From: CALNBC01 sp040768925
GTDB lineage: Bacteria > Bacillota > Clostridia > Christensenellales > CALWSW01
Length of the DNA: 64,000 nt
Assembly (NCBI GenBank): GCA_040768925.1
Contig: JAXGLZ010000002.1
Location: forward strand, 496,001 to 560,000
Direction of reading: 5' to 3'
Below, in pieces: positions 1-6,933 of this stretch; positions within the stretch are counted from its first letter, which is position 1; each line of letters opens with the position of its first letter. Below the pieces are notes generated by a model. That model was given only the letters and a program-made list of their open reading frames with translations, did not search any database and had not been told where the DNA came from. The position numbers and the translations under genes were made by a program.

Positions 1-105
1 GATCTCCTCGCCGGCGGGCAGATTGTCGATCACCACGCCGACGGCTTTTCCGTGGGACTGGCCAAAGACGGTCACCCTGATGTTTTTCCCGAATTCAGAA
101 GACAT
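1..105 (-). CDS. aroC: Chorismate synthase, N-terminal part (cut by window edge)
   Basis: The first 35 codons are present. The N-terminus reads MSSEFGKNIRVTVFGQSHG, which is the characteristic start of chorismate synthase, the FMN-dependent enzyme that converts EPSP to chorismate in the last shikimate step. The ATG at 103-105 has a GGGAGG ribosome site just upstream. It overlaps the end of aroA by about 11 nt, so it is the next gene of the same minus-strand operon and is probably translationally coupled. The remaining roughly 320 residues lie outside the window, so completeness cannot be judged. Confidence 0.93.
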   Translation of the reverse strand, partial: MSSEFGKNIRVTVFGQSHGKAVGVVIDNLPAGEEI

Positions 106-1348
106 CCGCGATCCCTCCCAGCTTTGCGTAATCCTGATAAAAGGCGGGGTACGATTTTGCCGCCGCCCCGGCGTCTTCGATCACCACGGGCTGATCGCAG
201 CCAATTGCGGCGATCGCGGCGGCCATGGCGATGCGGTGGTCGTGGAAGCTGTTCACCCTGCCGCCGGCCAGCTTTTGGCCGCGAACGATGAGGCCCTCCG
301 GCAGCTCCTCCGCCCTGCCCCCCAGGGAATGGATCAGATTCGCCGTGGAGGTCAGGCGGTCGCTCTCCTTCAGCCGCAGCCGCGCGGCGTTGACGAAGCG
401 GGTTTCCCCCTCGGCAAAGGCGGCGACGACGGCCAGCGCGGGCAGAAGGTCTGGCGTTTCGCTGATGTCGATCTCGCACCCGGTCAGGCGGGAGGGCTTG
501 GCGGTGATCCCTGCTTCCGATTCGGTGATCTTTGCCCCGAAGCGGCGGAGGAATTCGGCGATCCGCCTGTCCCCCTGGGGGGAATCGGGGTTGAGGCCCG
601 TTACGGTGATTTCTTTCCCGATGGCCCCGGCGCAAAGGAAAAAGGCCGCGTTGGACCAATCGCCGTCCACCCTTACCCGTTTGGGCGAGCGGAATCGCTG
701 GCCGCCGGGGACGAGGAATCCGTCCTTTTCCCGCGTTGCGAAAACCCCGAATTTCTCCAGCGCGCAAAGGGTGATGTCGACATAGGCGGCGGATTCCAGC
801 CCGGTGGTCAGCGTGATCCCGCTGTCCCCCGCGAGCAGGGGCAGGGCGAGCAGCAGCCCGGTAATGTATTGGGAGCTGACGTTCCCGGGCAGGGAATACT
901 CCCCGCTTTGCAGGCGGCCGCTGATCGTCAGCGGGAGTTTTTCCGCGGAAAAAGCCGCACCGTGGGATTTCATCGCAGCGGCGAGCTGGGAAAGCGGGCG
1001 CTCGGGCAGCCTTCCGGCGCCGGTGAACGCGGCTTTTTCGCACAGCGCCGCCGCGACGGGGATCAAAAACCGCAAGGTGGAGCCGCTTTCCCCGCAATCG
1101 AGGACCGGGGATTTTGCGGGTTTTCGGATCGGCGAGATGCGCAGGGCATGTCCAGTTTGCTCGATTTTTGCCCCCAGGGCGGTCAGGCAGCCGACGGTGG
1201 CGTCGATATCCTGTGAGCTTTGGGAAAGGGCAAGCTCCGTCGGCCCGTCCGAAAGCGCGGCGCAGATCAGCAGCCTGTGGGCATTGGATTTTGAGGGTAT
1301 GGCGGCGATCGTGCCCGAAAGGGGCGCGGGCGTGATCCTGACGTTCAT
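95..1348 (-). CDS. aroA: 3-phosphoshikimate 1-carboxyvinyltransferase (EPSP synthase)
   Basis: A 417-residue protein of normal length. EPSP synthase transfers the enolpyruvyl group of PEP to shikimate 3-phosphate in the cytoplasm. Visible family motifs are an N-terminal PSKSNAHRLLI substrate-binding stretch, CGESGSTLRFL near residue 85, VDGDWSNAAFF in the second half and FHDHRIAMA near the C-terminus. The ATG at 1346-1348 overlaps the aroB stop (ATGA) with GGAGG-like sequence upstream. A longer in-frame extension runs back into aroB but has no homology, so the internal ATG was chosen. It is part of the aroF-tyrA-aroB-aroA-aroC operon and should be controlled by the attenuator at 4294-4449. 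Confidence 0.95.
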   Translation of the reverse strand: MNVRITPAPLSGTIAAIPSKSNAHRLLICAALSDGPTELALSQSSQDIDATVGCLTALGAKIEQTGHALRISPIRKPAKSPVLDCGESGSTLRFLIPVAAALCEKAAFTGAGRLPERPLSQLAAAMKSHGAAFSAEKLPLTISGRLQSGEYSLPGNVSSQYITGLLLALPLLAGDSGITLTTGLESAAYVDITLCALEKFGVFATREKDGFLVPGGQRFRSPKRVRVDGDWSNAAFFLCAGAIGKEITVTGLNPDSPQGDRRIAEFLRRFGAKITESEAGITAKPSRLTGCEIDISETPDLLPALAVVAAFAEGETRFVNAARLRLKESDRLTSTANLIHSLGGRAEELPEGLIVRGQKLAGGRVNSFHDHRIAMAAAIAAIGCDQPVVIEDAGAAAKSYPAFYQDYAKLGGIADVF

Positions 1349-2415
1349 GGAAGGTCCTCCAATCCCGCTTGGATGACGGGCAGCAGCCGGTCCACAGGCA
1401 TTTTTTCCAGCGCGCAGTCGCCGATTCCCCTGGGGATTACCAGGGTGATGGCGTCCCCCGCGCGCTTTTTGTCGTTCAGCGCCGCGTCTGCAAGCGCTTT
1501 CGCGGAAAAATCGGTTGCGGTGGGCAGGCCGTTCATTTGCAGAACTGTTATGATGCGCTTCGCGGTTTCTTCGCCGCAATACCCCAGCGAAACGGCGGAT
1601 CGGGCGATGACGGCGATGCCGATCGCCACGGCCCGGCCGTGGGGAACGGCATAGCCGCTGCATTTTTCCACCGCGTGGCCCACGGTGTGCCCCAGGTTCA
1701 GGGTTTTCCTGACGCCGTTTTCGAACTCGTCTTCCTCGACGATTCGGCCCTTGAAGGCAACGCATCGGGCGATGATCTCCGTGGGGTTTTCCCTGGCTTT
1801 CCCCGTTTCAAAAAGGGAAAAGAGCGCTTCGCCCTCCAGAATCCCCGTCTTGATCGCCTCGGCCGCGCCGCAGGCGAAGATCTCGTCCGAAAGGGTGTTC
1901 AAACAGTCCGTGTCGCAGATCACCGCTTCGGGCTGAAGGAACAGCCCGGCGAGGTTTTTGCCCGCCGCGAGGTCGATCGCCGTTTTGCCGCCCACGGAGG
2001 AATCGACGGCGGAAAGCAGCGTCGTCGGGAGCTGAACGAACTTTATTCCCCGCAAAAAACAGCCCGCCGCGAATCCCGCCAAATCCCCCACCACCCCGCC
2101 GCCCAGGGCGACGACGCAGTCCGTCCTCGTCAGCCGGTTTTTTGCCAGGAATTCGAGGAGCTCGGAAAGCACGGCCATGTTCTTTGACCCTTCCCCGGCG
2201 GGGAAGGAAAAAGCGCAGACCGCAAACCCCGCTTGCCGAAGGCTTTTTTCGACCGCCGGAAGGTAAAGCTTTTCCACCGCGCTGTCCGTCACCACGGCGG
2301 CGCGGCAGGGTTCGACCGCCGGGCGGAGGATCCCGCCGCAATCCTTCAGCAACCCGGGGCCGATGGAAACATCGTAGCCTTTTTTTGTGTTGATATGCAC
2401 CGTTCGCGCGATCAA
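1345..2415 (-). CDS. aroB: 3-dehydroquinate synthase
   Basis: A 356-residue protein matching AroB, which cyclises DAHP to 3-dehydroquinate using NAD and a metal ion. The NAD-binding glycine-rich segment GGGVVGDLAGF lies near residue 105 and the metal-ligand segment LGHTVGHAVE near residue 245. The product supplies the second step after DAHP synthase. The start ATG at 2413-2415 lies 1 nt after the tyrA stop and its stop overlaps the aroA start by 4 nt, a tight translationally coupled arrangement. Length and motifs are complete, so the enzyme should be functional. Confidence 0.95.
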   Translation of the reverse strand: MIARTVHINTKKGYDVSIGPGLLKDCGGILRPAVEPCRAAVVTDSAVEKLYLPAVEKSLRQAGFAVCAFSFPAGEGSKNMAVLSELLEFLAKNRLTRTDCVVALGGGVVGDLAGFAAGCFLRGIKFVQLPTTLLSAVDSSVGGKTAIDLAAGKNLAGLFLQPEAVICDTDCLNTLSDEIFACGAAEAIKTGILEGEALFSLFETGKARENPTEIIARCVAFKGRIVEEDEFENGVRKTLNLGHTVGHAVEKCSGYAVPHGRAVAIGIAVIARSAVSLGYCGEETAKRIITVLQMNGLPTATDFSAKALADAALNDKKRAGDAITLVIPRGIGDCALEKMPVDRLLPVIQAGLEDLP

Positions 2416-2416
2416 A

Positions 2417-3253
2417 TCAGTTCCCCCCGGCCACGGCCTTTTTTTCCCGGCCTTCCCGCAAAAGGGCGCAAAGCTTCGCTTCGTCCCGCTCTTTGAGCGC
2501 CGCCAGGTACTCGTTCAGATTGCCGATCAGGATCTCAAGCTGCGTTGTGAGATAATCGGCGTTGCCCAGGAAAAGCTCGGTCCACATGGCTTCGTCCAGC
2601 CGGGCGACCCGGGTCATATCCCGATAGCTTCCGGCGGAAAACCCCCGCCGAAGCAGCGCTTCCGGCGATTTGACATAGGCGCTGGAGGTGATATGCGCCA
2701 ACTGGGAGGTGTAGGCGATGATCCTGTCGTGCTCCTCGGGGGTGGAAAAAGTCAGTCCGGCGAAGCCGATATCCACAAAAAAATGCTTGATGGTTTCGAG
2801 CAGCGCCATGTCCGTCCGCTCGTTCGGGGTCAGAATCATGTAGGCCCCGGCGAAAAGATCCTCCGTCGAGCTGACGAAGCCGCTGCGCTCCCTGCCCGCC
2901 ATCGGGTGGCCGCCGATATAGGAAAAGCCGTGCTCGCAGGCGATGGGCGCGATTCTTTCGCAGACGGTGCGTTTGATCCCGCAAAGGTCGACAACGATCG
3001 CCTGTTTCGGTATCGCCGCGGCTTTTTCGCGCACCCAGCCGACCGCGGCTTCCGGGCGGATCGCAAGAAGCACGATGTCGCACCCGCTTAGCGCCTCGTC
3101 GGTCAGCGGGGCGTCGATGGCGCCGCTCAGGCGCGCGAGGGTCATGGTTTCGGCGTCCGTATCGATCCCGAAAACGGTGTGCAGCGTCCGGTTTTTGACG
3201 CTCTTTGCCATGGAACCGCCGATCAGCCCCAGGCCGACAATGCCGACGTTCAT
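2417..3253 (-). CDS. tyrA: Prephenate dehydrogenase
   Basis: A 278-residue protein. The N-terminus MNVGIVGLGLIGGSMAKSVK is a Rossmann NAD(P)-binding motif typical of TyrA. Later segments YIGGHPMAGRERSGF and a TPEEHDRIIAYTSQLAH-like stretch are hallmarks of prephenate/arogenate dehydrogenases (oxidative decarboxylation of prephenate to 4-hydroxyphenylpyruvate for tyrosine). No C-terminal ACT regulatory domain is visible, so feedback control may act at DAHP synthase or by attenuation. The ATG at 3251-3253 follows GGAGG at an ideal distance and lies 2 nt after the DAHP synthase stop. Longer in-frame upstream sequence overlaps that gene and shows no homology. Confidence 0.93.
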   Translation of the reverse strand: MNVGIVGLGLIGGSMAKSVKNRTLHTVFGIDTDAETMTLARLSGAIDAPLTDEALSGCDIVLLAIRPEAAVGWVREKAAAIPKQAIVVDLCGIKRTVCERIAPIACEHGFSYIGGHPMAGRERSGFVSSTEDLFAGAYMILTPNERTDMALLETIKHFFVDIGFAGLTFSTPEEHDRIIAYTSQLAHITSSAYVKSPEALLRRGFSAGSYRDMTRVARLDEAMWTELFLGNADYLTTQLEILIGNLNEYLAALKERDEAKLCALLREGREKKAVAGGN

Positions 3254-3255
3254 GT

Positions 3256-4269
3256 TCAAACCTCCCCGTCTTTCAGAAATTCGTGCATGGCGAACATCTT
3301 TTTGGCCAGCTTGTCGAAGACTTCCGGCTTGAGGGACTGGGGCCCGTCGCAAAGGGCGCAGGCCGGGTTGTTGTGCACCTCGATCAAAAGACCATCCGCT
3401 CCCGCCGCAACCGCCGCCAGCGCCAGGGGCGGAACCAGGGCGGATTTGCCCGTCGCGTGGCTGGGGTCGACGATGACCGGAAGGTGGGAAAGCCGGTGCA
3501 GCACGGGGACGGAGGCGACGTCCAAGATGTTCCGGGTGTAGGTCTCGAAGGTGCGGATCCCGCGCTCGCAGAGGATGACGTTTTCGTTCCCTTCGGCCAT
3601 CACGTATTCCGCGCTCATCAGCCATTCCTCATAGGTGGAGGAAAGCCCCCGCTTGATCATCACCGGTTTTTGCTGGCCGCCCAGCACCTTCAGCAGGTTG
3701 AAATTCTGCATGTTCCGCGCGCCGACCTGAATAACGTCCACATCGTCAAAAAGGGGAAGCTGGGAAACGTCCATGATCTCGGTGACGATGGGCAGCCCGG
3801 TCTCCTTCTTCGCCAGGGAAAGCAGCCTGATCCCGTCCGCCCCCAGGCCTTGGAAGGAATAGGGCGAAGTTCTGGGCTTGAAGGCCCCGCCGCGAAGCAG
3901 GGTCGCCCCGCTTTTCTTGACCGCCCTGGCGACGGTGACGACCTGCTCCTCCGTTTCCACGGAACAGGGCCCGGCCATGACCGTCAGGGTTCCGCCGCCG
4001 ATCCGGGTGTTCCCGACTTTGATCACCGTATCGTCCGGGTGGAACTTGCGGTTGGCGTTTTTATACGGCTCCTGCACGCGCTTGACGTCCGCCACGATGT
4101 CCAGCGCGGCGATCAGGTCGATATCCAGCACCGAAGTGTCCCCCACCAGGCCTAAAATGGTGTGGGTCATGCCGACGCTGGTGTGGATCTGAATACCCTT
4201 GCTCTGGAGCCAGTTGATCAGATTTTCCAGCTGGGCCATGTTTGGATTGCTCTTGAGAATGACGATCAT
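3256..4269 (-). CDS. aroF: 3-deoxy-7-phosphoheptulonate synthase (type I beta, Thermotoga-like)
   Basis: A 337-residue DAHP synthase, which condenses PEP and erythrose 4-phosphate as the first committed shikimate step. Residues 1 to about 75 form a ferredoxin-like/ACT-type N-terminal domain, as in the Thermotoga and Clostridia enzymes where it mediates Tyr/Phe feedback (family knowledge). The catalytic barrel follows, with MAGPCSVE near residue 98, LRGGAFKPRTSPYSFQG near 125 and a C-terminal VDPSHATGK segment. It is the first enzyme gene after the leader-peptide attenuator. GGAGGG precedes the ATG. Spacing to tyrA is 2 nt. Confidence 0.95.
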   Translation of the reverse strand: MIVILKSNPNMAQLENLINWLQSKGIQIHTSVGMTHTILGLVGDTSVLDIDLIAALDIVADVKRVQEPYKNANRKFHPDDTVIKVGNTRIGGGTLTVMAGPCSVETEEQVVTVARAVKKSGATLLRGGAFKPRTSPYSFQGLGADGIRLLSLAKKETGLPIVTEIMDVSQLPLFDDVDVIQVGARNMQNFNLLKVLGGQQKPVMIKRGLSSTYEEWLMSAEYVMAEGNENVILCERGIRTFETYTRNILDVASVPVLHRLSHLPVIVDPSHATGKSALVPPLALAAVAAGADGLLIEVHNNPACALCDGPQSLKPEVFDKLAKKMFAMHEFLKDGEV

Positions 4270-4293
4270 GGTTTGTTACCCTCCGTAAAATAC

Positions 4294-4322
4294 AAAAAAC
4301 CGCAGCCGGTTCGGCCGCGGTT
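4294..4322 (-). terminator. Attenuator terminator of the aromatic amino-acid operon
   Basis: Read on the minus strand, AACCGC and GCCG pair with CGGC and GCGGTT around a short loop, with one internal mismatch, and the hairpin is followed by TTTTTTGTATTTT. This is a rho-independent terminator placed between the leader peptide stop (about 20 nt upstream) and the DAHP synthase ribosome site. Its 5-prime arm (CCGAACC) is complementary, with one bulge, to GGTTTCGG inside leader codons 24-26, which gives a plausible antiterminator. Confidence 0.85.
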
Positions 4323-4341
4323 CTGATGCAAAATCCCCTGA

Positions 4342-4449
4342 TCAGACAACCCTGCACGCGCGCTCAGCCAAACCGAAACCAGCCTTACCCCGGTAATAAT
4401 AGGTAAAGCTAAAGCAGCGGTACTCGGATGCGCGTTTGAAGCTGGCCAT
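4342..4449 (-). CDS. Phe/Tyr-rich leader peptide of the aro operon
   Basis: A 35-codon ORF with an excellent ribosome site (AAAAAGGAG, 7 nt before the ATG). Its middle reads EYRCFSFTYYYRGK: three Tyr in a row, two Phe close by, and further Phe at residues 4 and 25. It ends 20 nt before an intrinsic terminator and lies directly downstream of a promoter. This is the layout of a classical ribosome-mediated attenuator. Stalling at the Phe/Tyr codons would leave codons 22-28 free to pair with the terminator arm, so the operon would be read through when charged tRNA-Tyr or tRNA-Phe is scarce. The peptide itself probably has no further function. The mechanism is inferred. Confidence 0.85.
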   Translation of the reverse strand: MASFKRASEYRCFSFTYYYRGKAGFGLAERACRVV

Positions 4450-4481
4450 CGAAGGCTCCTTTTTCAATCAGTGTTGCACTC

Positions 4482-4510
4482 AAGATATCATGCCCAAAAG
4501 TAAAATGCAA
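4482..4510 (-). promoter_or_regulatory. SigA-type promoter of the aro operon
   Basis: On the minus strand the -35 box is TTGCAT (4505-4510) and the -10 box TATCTT (4482-4487), with a 17-bp spacer. Transcription would start near 4475, about 25 nt before the leader peptide ATG. Confidence 0.65.
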
Positions 4511-4658
4511 GAACAAAGTTGGCGCCAATCGCGCATTTTTGGGCCTTTTCGGACGGAGGCGGGGATACCCCTGATCGTTCCGGCCTTGTTTTCAGCGCCG
4601 CAAGCGGATTGCTTTGAGCTTTCGGTTTTTGCGGCACCGCCCGCAAAAAACCCGCGCT

Positions 4659-5543
4659 CTAGTCCATATGCCTGTTCAGCACCTCGTTCTGCTTTCCCGA
4701 ATTGGCGTATTCCAGCAGATCGTCCGAATAACCGGGCAGCCGCCGCCACACGCCTTCGATGGTCACGGACATGCCCTGGGAATCGCTCAGCTGGATGGTC
4801 GCGCGAAGCTCGGTGGCCGCAAACGTCGGATCCGGCTCGATCTGGATGACGTAGCTGATATCCGATTCGGAAGACGCCGTGCCGGGATCCTGATAATCCA
4901 CCCTCTCGCCGGCGGCGCCCCGGGCGTGGGCCTCAAGATACACCGATTTGGTGACGGTGACGAAGCTTCCTTCCCCCGCGAGGGCCTCCTTGCCCGGCGT
5001 CTTGACTCCGCCCTGGCCGTCCGGAATGTCATAATTCCCGAAAGGATCGCGTTGGTAGCCGTCTTGCAGGTGCATGGTCAGATTGTCGCAGATGACCTCT
5101 CCGCCCGCGTCGAATTCCAGCTCAATGGGAGCATCCCCCAGCATATCCTCGATGTATTCCGACGCGTCGATCTCGGCGCTCATCCAGAACACGCCGGTAT
5201 AAAGCCCGGAGGCCGAGCGGTTGTCGTTCGCGTCGAACTTGTCGAGATACAGCTCGCATTCATAGTCGGCGTAGTACCCCGGCGCAAGCTCCTGACGCCA
5301 GGTTCCGGAGGCTTCGATCACAAAAATGCTCGGGTCATACAGGGTGTTTTTCCTCGGTTCTTCCGCATCCGGCGTGTCTTCCCCGCCGCTTTCCCCCGCC
5401 TTGTTCTCCGCGCCGCCTTCGGGAAGGAGCGCCGACGAGCCGGGGGTGGGCGAGGGCTTTGATGCCCCGGCGGGCGCATTCCCGCACGCCGAAAACAGCA
5501 GCGCAAGGACGATCGACCCTGCAAGAATCGCTATTTTTTTCAT
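4659..5543 (-). CDS. Putative lipoprotein of unknown function (second in LuxR operon)
   Basis: A 294-residue protein with a lipoprotein signal peptide: MKK, a hydrophobic stretch, then the lipobox LFSAC with the lipidated Cys at residue 20. A Gly/Pro/Ser/Glu-rich linker follows to about residue 65. The remaining globular domain is rich in Tyr, Asp and Glu and contains no motif I recognise. It should be anchored on the outer face of the membrane. It lies 21 bp after another lipoprotein gene and downstream of a LuxR regulator, so the three probably form one operon. The two lipoproteins are not obviously related in sequence. It may be a ligand-binding or sensory protein, but this is only inference from context. 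Confidence 0.75.
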   Translation of the reverse strand: MKKIAILAGSIVLALLFSACGNAPAGASKPSPTPGSSALLPEGGAENKAGESGGEDTPDAEEPRKNTLYDPSIFVIEASGTWRQELAPGYYADYECELYLDKFDANDNRSASGLYTGVFWMSAEIDASEYIEDMLGDAPIELEFDAGGEVICDNLTMHLQDGYQRDPFGNYDIPDGQGGVKTPGKEALAGEGSFVTVTKSVYLEAHARGAAGERVDYQDPGTASSESDISYVIQIEPDPTFAATELRATIQLSDSQGMSVTIEGVWRRLPGYSDDLLEYANSGKQNEVLNRHMD

Positions 5544-5564
5544 CGTTTCACACTCCTTCAGACT

Positions 5565-6329
5565 TTACTCGCTGAGACAAAAATTGCAGATGAAGGTGGT
5601 CCTGGTCTCTATGATCTCGTAAATCTCGATGGACGCCTCGCAGCGTTTGCCGTTCCATTCAAAGGTTTTGTAAATCTGGCTCACATCACCGGACCAGCCG
5701 TTTTCGATCAGCAGCTCCATGTATTCTTGGGCGGCGGCTTCGTCGATGCCGTCGTAGGTATAATTGAAATACCACGCGTTCTCAGACGTTTCCAAAACTT
5801 CGATCTCCCCGACGAGCTCGCCGGTTTGGGGCTCCAGAATATCCGGCGGGATCTGGTCTTTGGGCCAGGCGCCTGCCGTTTGTGTGTACAGGGATATCTG
5901 GAGCATGGTTTCGCCGCCCTGCCAGTCGAAATCCACCGTGTGCAGGCCGAGCACGGCCTGGGCCTCGCTGCTGTCCCCGGTTACGATCCAGCCGTTTTCC
6001 CTGAGCTGCTCCAGGTAATCTTCCAGCTTTTCCTGATCCGTGTCGCTGATTTTAATGTAAAGCGTGTCTTGGTCCCCGCCGGAGTTGACCACGGTTCCCC
6101 CGGTGTATTCCGGCAGTTCCGGCGGCACCTCGTCCGCCGGCCAGCCCTGGCTGAGCAGGCTGTCCGGCAGGTCGGGAATGTTCTGCGAAGGTTCGTCCGC
6201 CGGGTTCTGCGCGTTCGCCGGAAGATCCGCCGCGCCTTTTTCGGGGGACTCCTGGGCGCATCCGGCAACGGCAGTCAATACGAGAAGCACTGAAACCATC
6301 AGTGCAACCAAAGTCATTGAGCGTTTCAC
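5565..6329 (-). CDS. Putative lipoprotein of unknown function (first in LuxR operon)
   Basis: A 254-residue secreted lipoprotein. MKRS, a long hydrophobic segment and lipobox AVAGC place the lipidated Cys near residue 24. A Pro/Ala/Asp-rich linker leads to two similar-looking alpha/beta halves, one around EKLEDYLEQLRENGW and one around AAAQEYMELLIENGW. The repeated LxENGW ending suggests an internal duplication. No family is recognised with confidence. It starts 60 bp after the LuxR-type gene and 21 bp before the other lipoprotein, which implies co-transcription. The function is unknown. A role as the exported output or as a sensor of the LuxR module is possible. Confidence 0.75.
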   Translation of the reverse strand: MKRSMTLVALMVSVLLVLTAVAGCAQESPEKGAADLPANAQNPADEPSQNIPDLPDSLLSQGWPADEVPPELPEYTGGTVVNSGGDQDTLYIKISDTDQEKLEDYLEQLRENGWIVTGDSSEAQAVLGLHTVDFDWQGGETMLQISLYTQTAGAWPKDQIPPDILEPQTGELVGEIEVLETSENAWYFNYTYDGIDEAAAQEYMELLIENGWSGDVSQIYKTFEWNGKRCEASIEIYEIIETRTTFICNFCLSE

Positions 6330-6389
6330 TTGCTGTTCCCTCCTTTTGGAGAATCGGGCGGTCCTGTCGGCCTGCCCTTTCGATATCGA

Positions 6390-6755
6390 TTACTGCGCTT
6401 CCTTTTTTGCGGCTGGCGCGTCGCCGGAATCGAGCGGCGCGTATTGAAAAAACAGCTGCGCCCGGGAATTGATGCACAGCTTTTTGTACAACCCCCGGCA
6501 ATGGAAATTGACGGTGGCATAGGTCACTCCGAGCAGCGGTGCGATTTCTTTCATTTTCAGGCCCCGGACCAGGTGGGAATAGACTTCTCTCTCCCGGGGG
6601 CTCAGCGTATTCATGCGCTTTCGCCTTTCCCGGACTTCGGGGGATTCCGAAAGCCCGTCCGCAACCACCTGTTCCCCGGGCTTGCACCGGTTTCTTTTTG
6701 ATTTGGAACCGCTGCCGCTCCGGGCAAGATCCCTGATCCGTTTCAGAAAATTCAC
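6390..6755 (-). CDS. Small LuxR-family DNA-binding regulator
   Basis: A 121-residue protein with a basic Ser/Lys/Arg-rich N-terminus and a LuxR/GerE HTH at about residues 47-112. The signature is LSPREREVYSHLVRGLKMKE, followed by an IAPLLGVTYATVNFH recognition helix and LYKKLCINSRAQL. There is no receiver or autoinducer domain, so the protein is little more than an HTH. The start is GTG at 6753-6755 behind AGGTGAG; no upstream ATG has a better site. Its HTH closely resembles that of the membrane protein encoded just upstream (6934-8403), including the shared HCxxLYKKL element, which suggests they bind related sites. A 20-bp palindrome lies about 100 bp upstream. Confidence 0.85.
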   Translation of the reverse strand: MNFLKRIRDLARSGSGSKSKRNRCKPGEQVVADGLSESPEVRERRKRMNTLSPREREVYSHLVRGLKMKEIAPLLGVTYATVNFHCRGLYKKLCINSRAQLFFQYAPLDSGDAPAAKKEAQ

Positions 6756-6856
6756 AGCATCTCACCTCAATCCTCCTTTGCTTTATTCTGCTTCGATCCT
6801 CCGGTTTTTGGTAGCTATGCGACAGCATAGGATCCAAGCGGAAGCCTGTGGCGGTC

Positions 6857-6876
6857 ACCTATTAGTTCTAATAGGT
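6857..6876. promoter_or_regulatory. Perfect 20-bp palindrome, lux-box-like operator candidate
   Basis: ACCTATTAG-TT-CTAATAGGT is a perfect 9-2-9 inverted repeat in an otherwise GC-rich region, between two genes encoding LuxR-type HTH proteins. It has the 20-bp length and the ACCT...AGGT ends of the classical lux box. A second smaller inverted repeat, CTATGC-GACA-GCATAG, lies at 6815-6830 between it and the regulator start. It is probably the binding site of one or both LuxR proteins. Binding is inference. Confidence 0.6.
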
Positions 6877-6933
6877 TAATCAAATTGCGCGGCAGAACGG
6901 CCCGATCCGGGGGGTATGCTCCCTCCGCCGGAA

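Noticed and set aside
4628..4652. Terminator after the second lipoprotein gene
   Set aside because: TTTTTGCGG pairs with CCGCAAAAA, but no T run follows the stem on either strand, so termination is uncertain.
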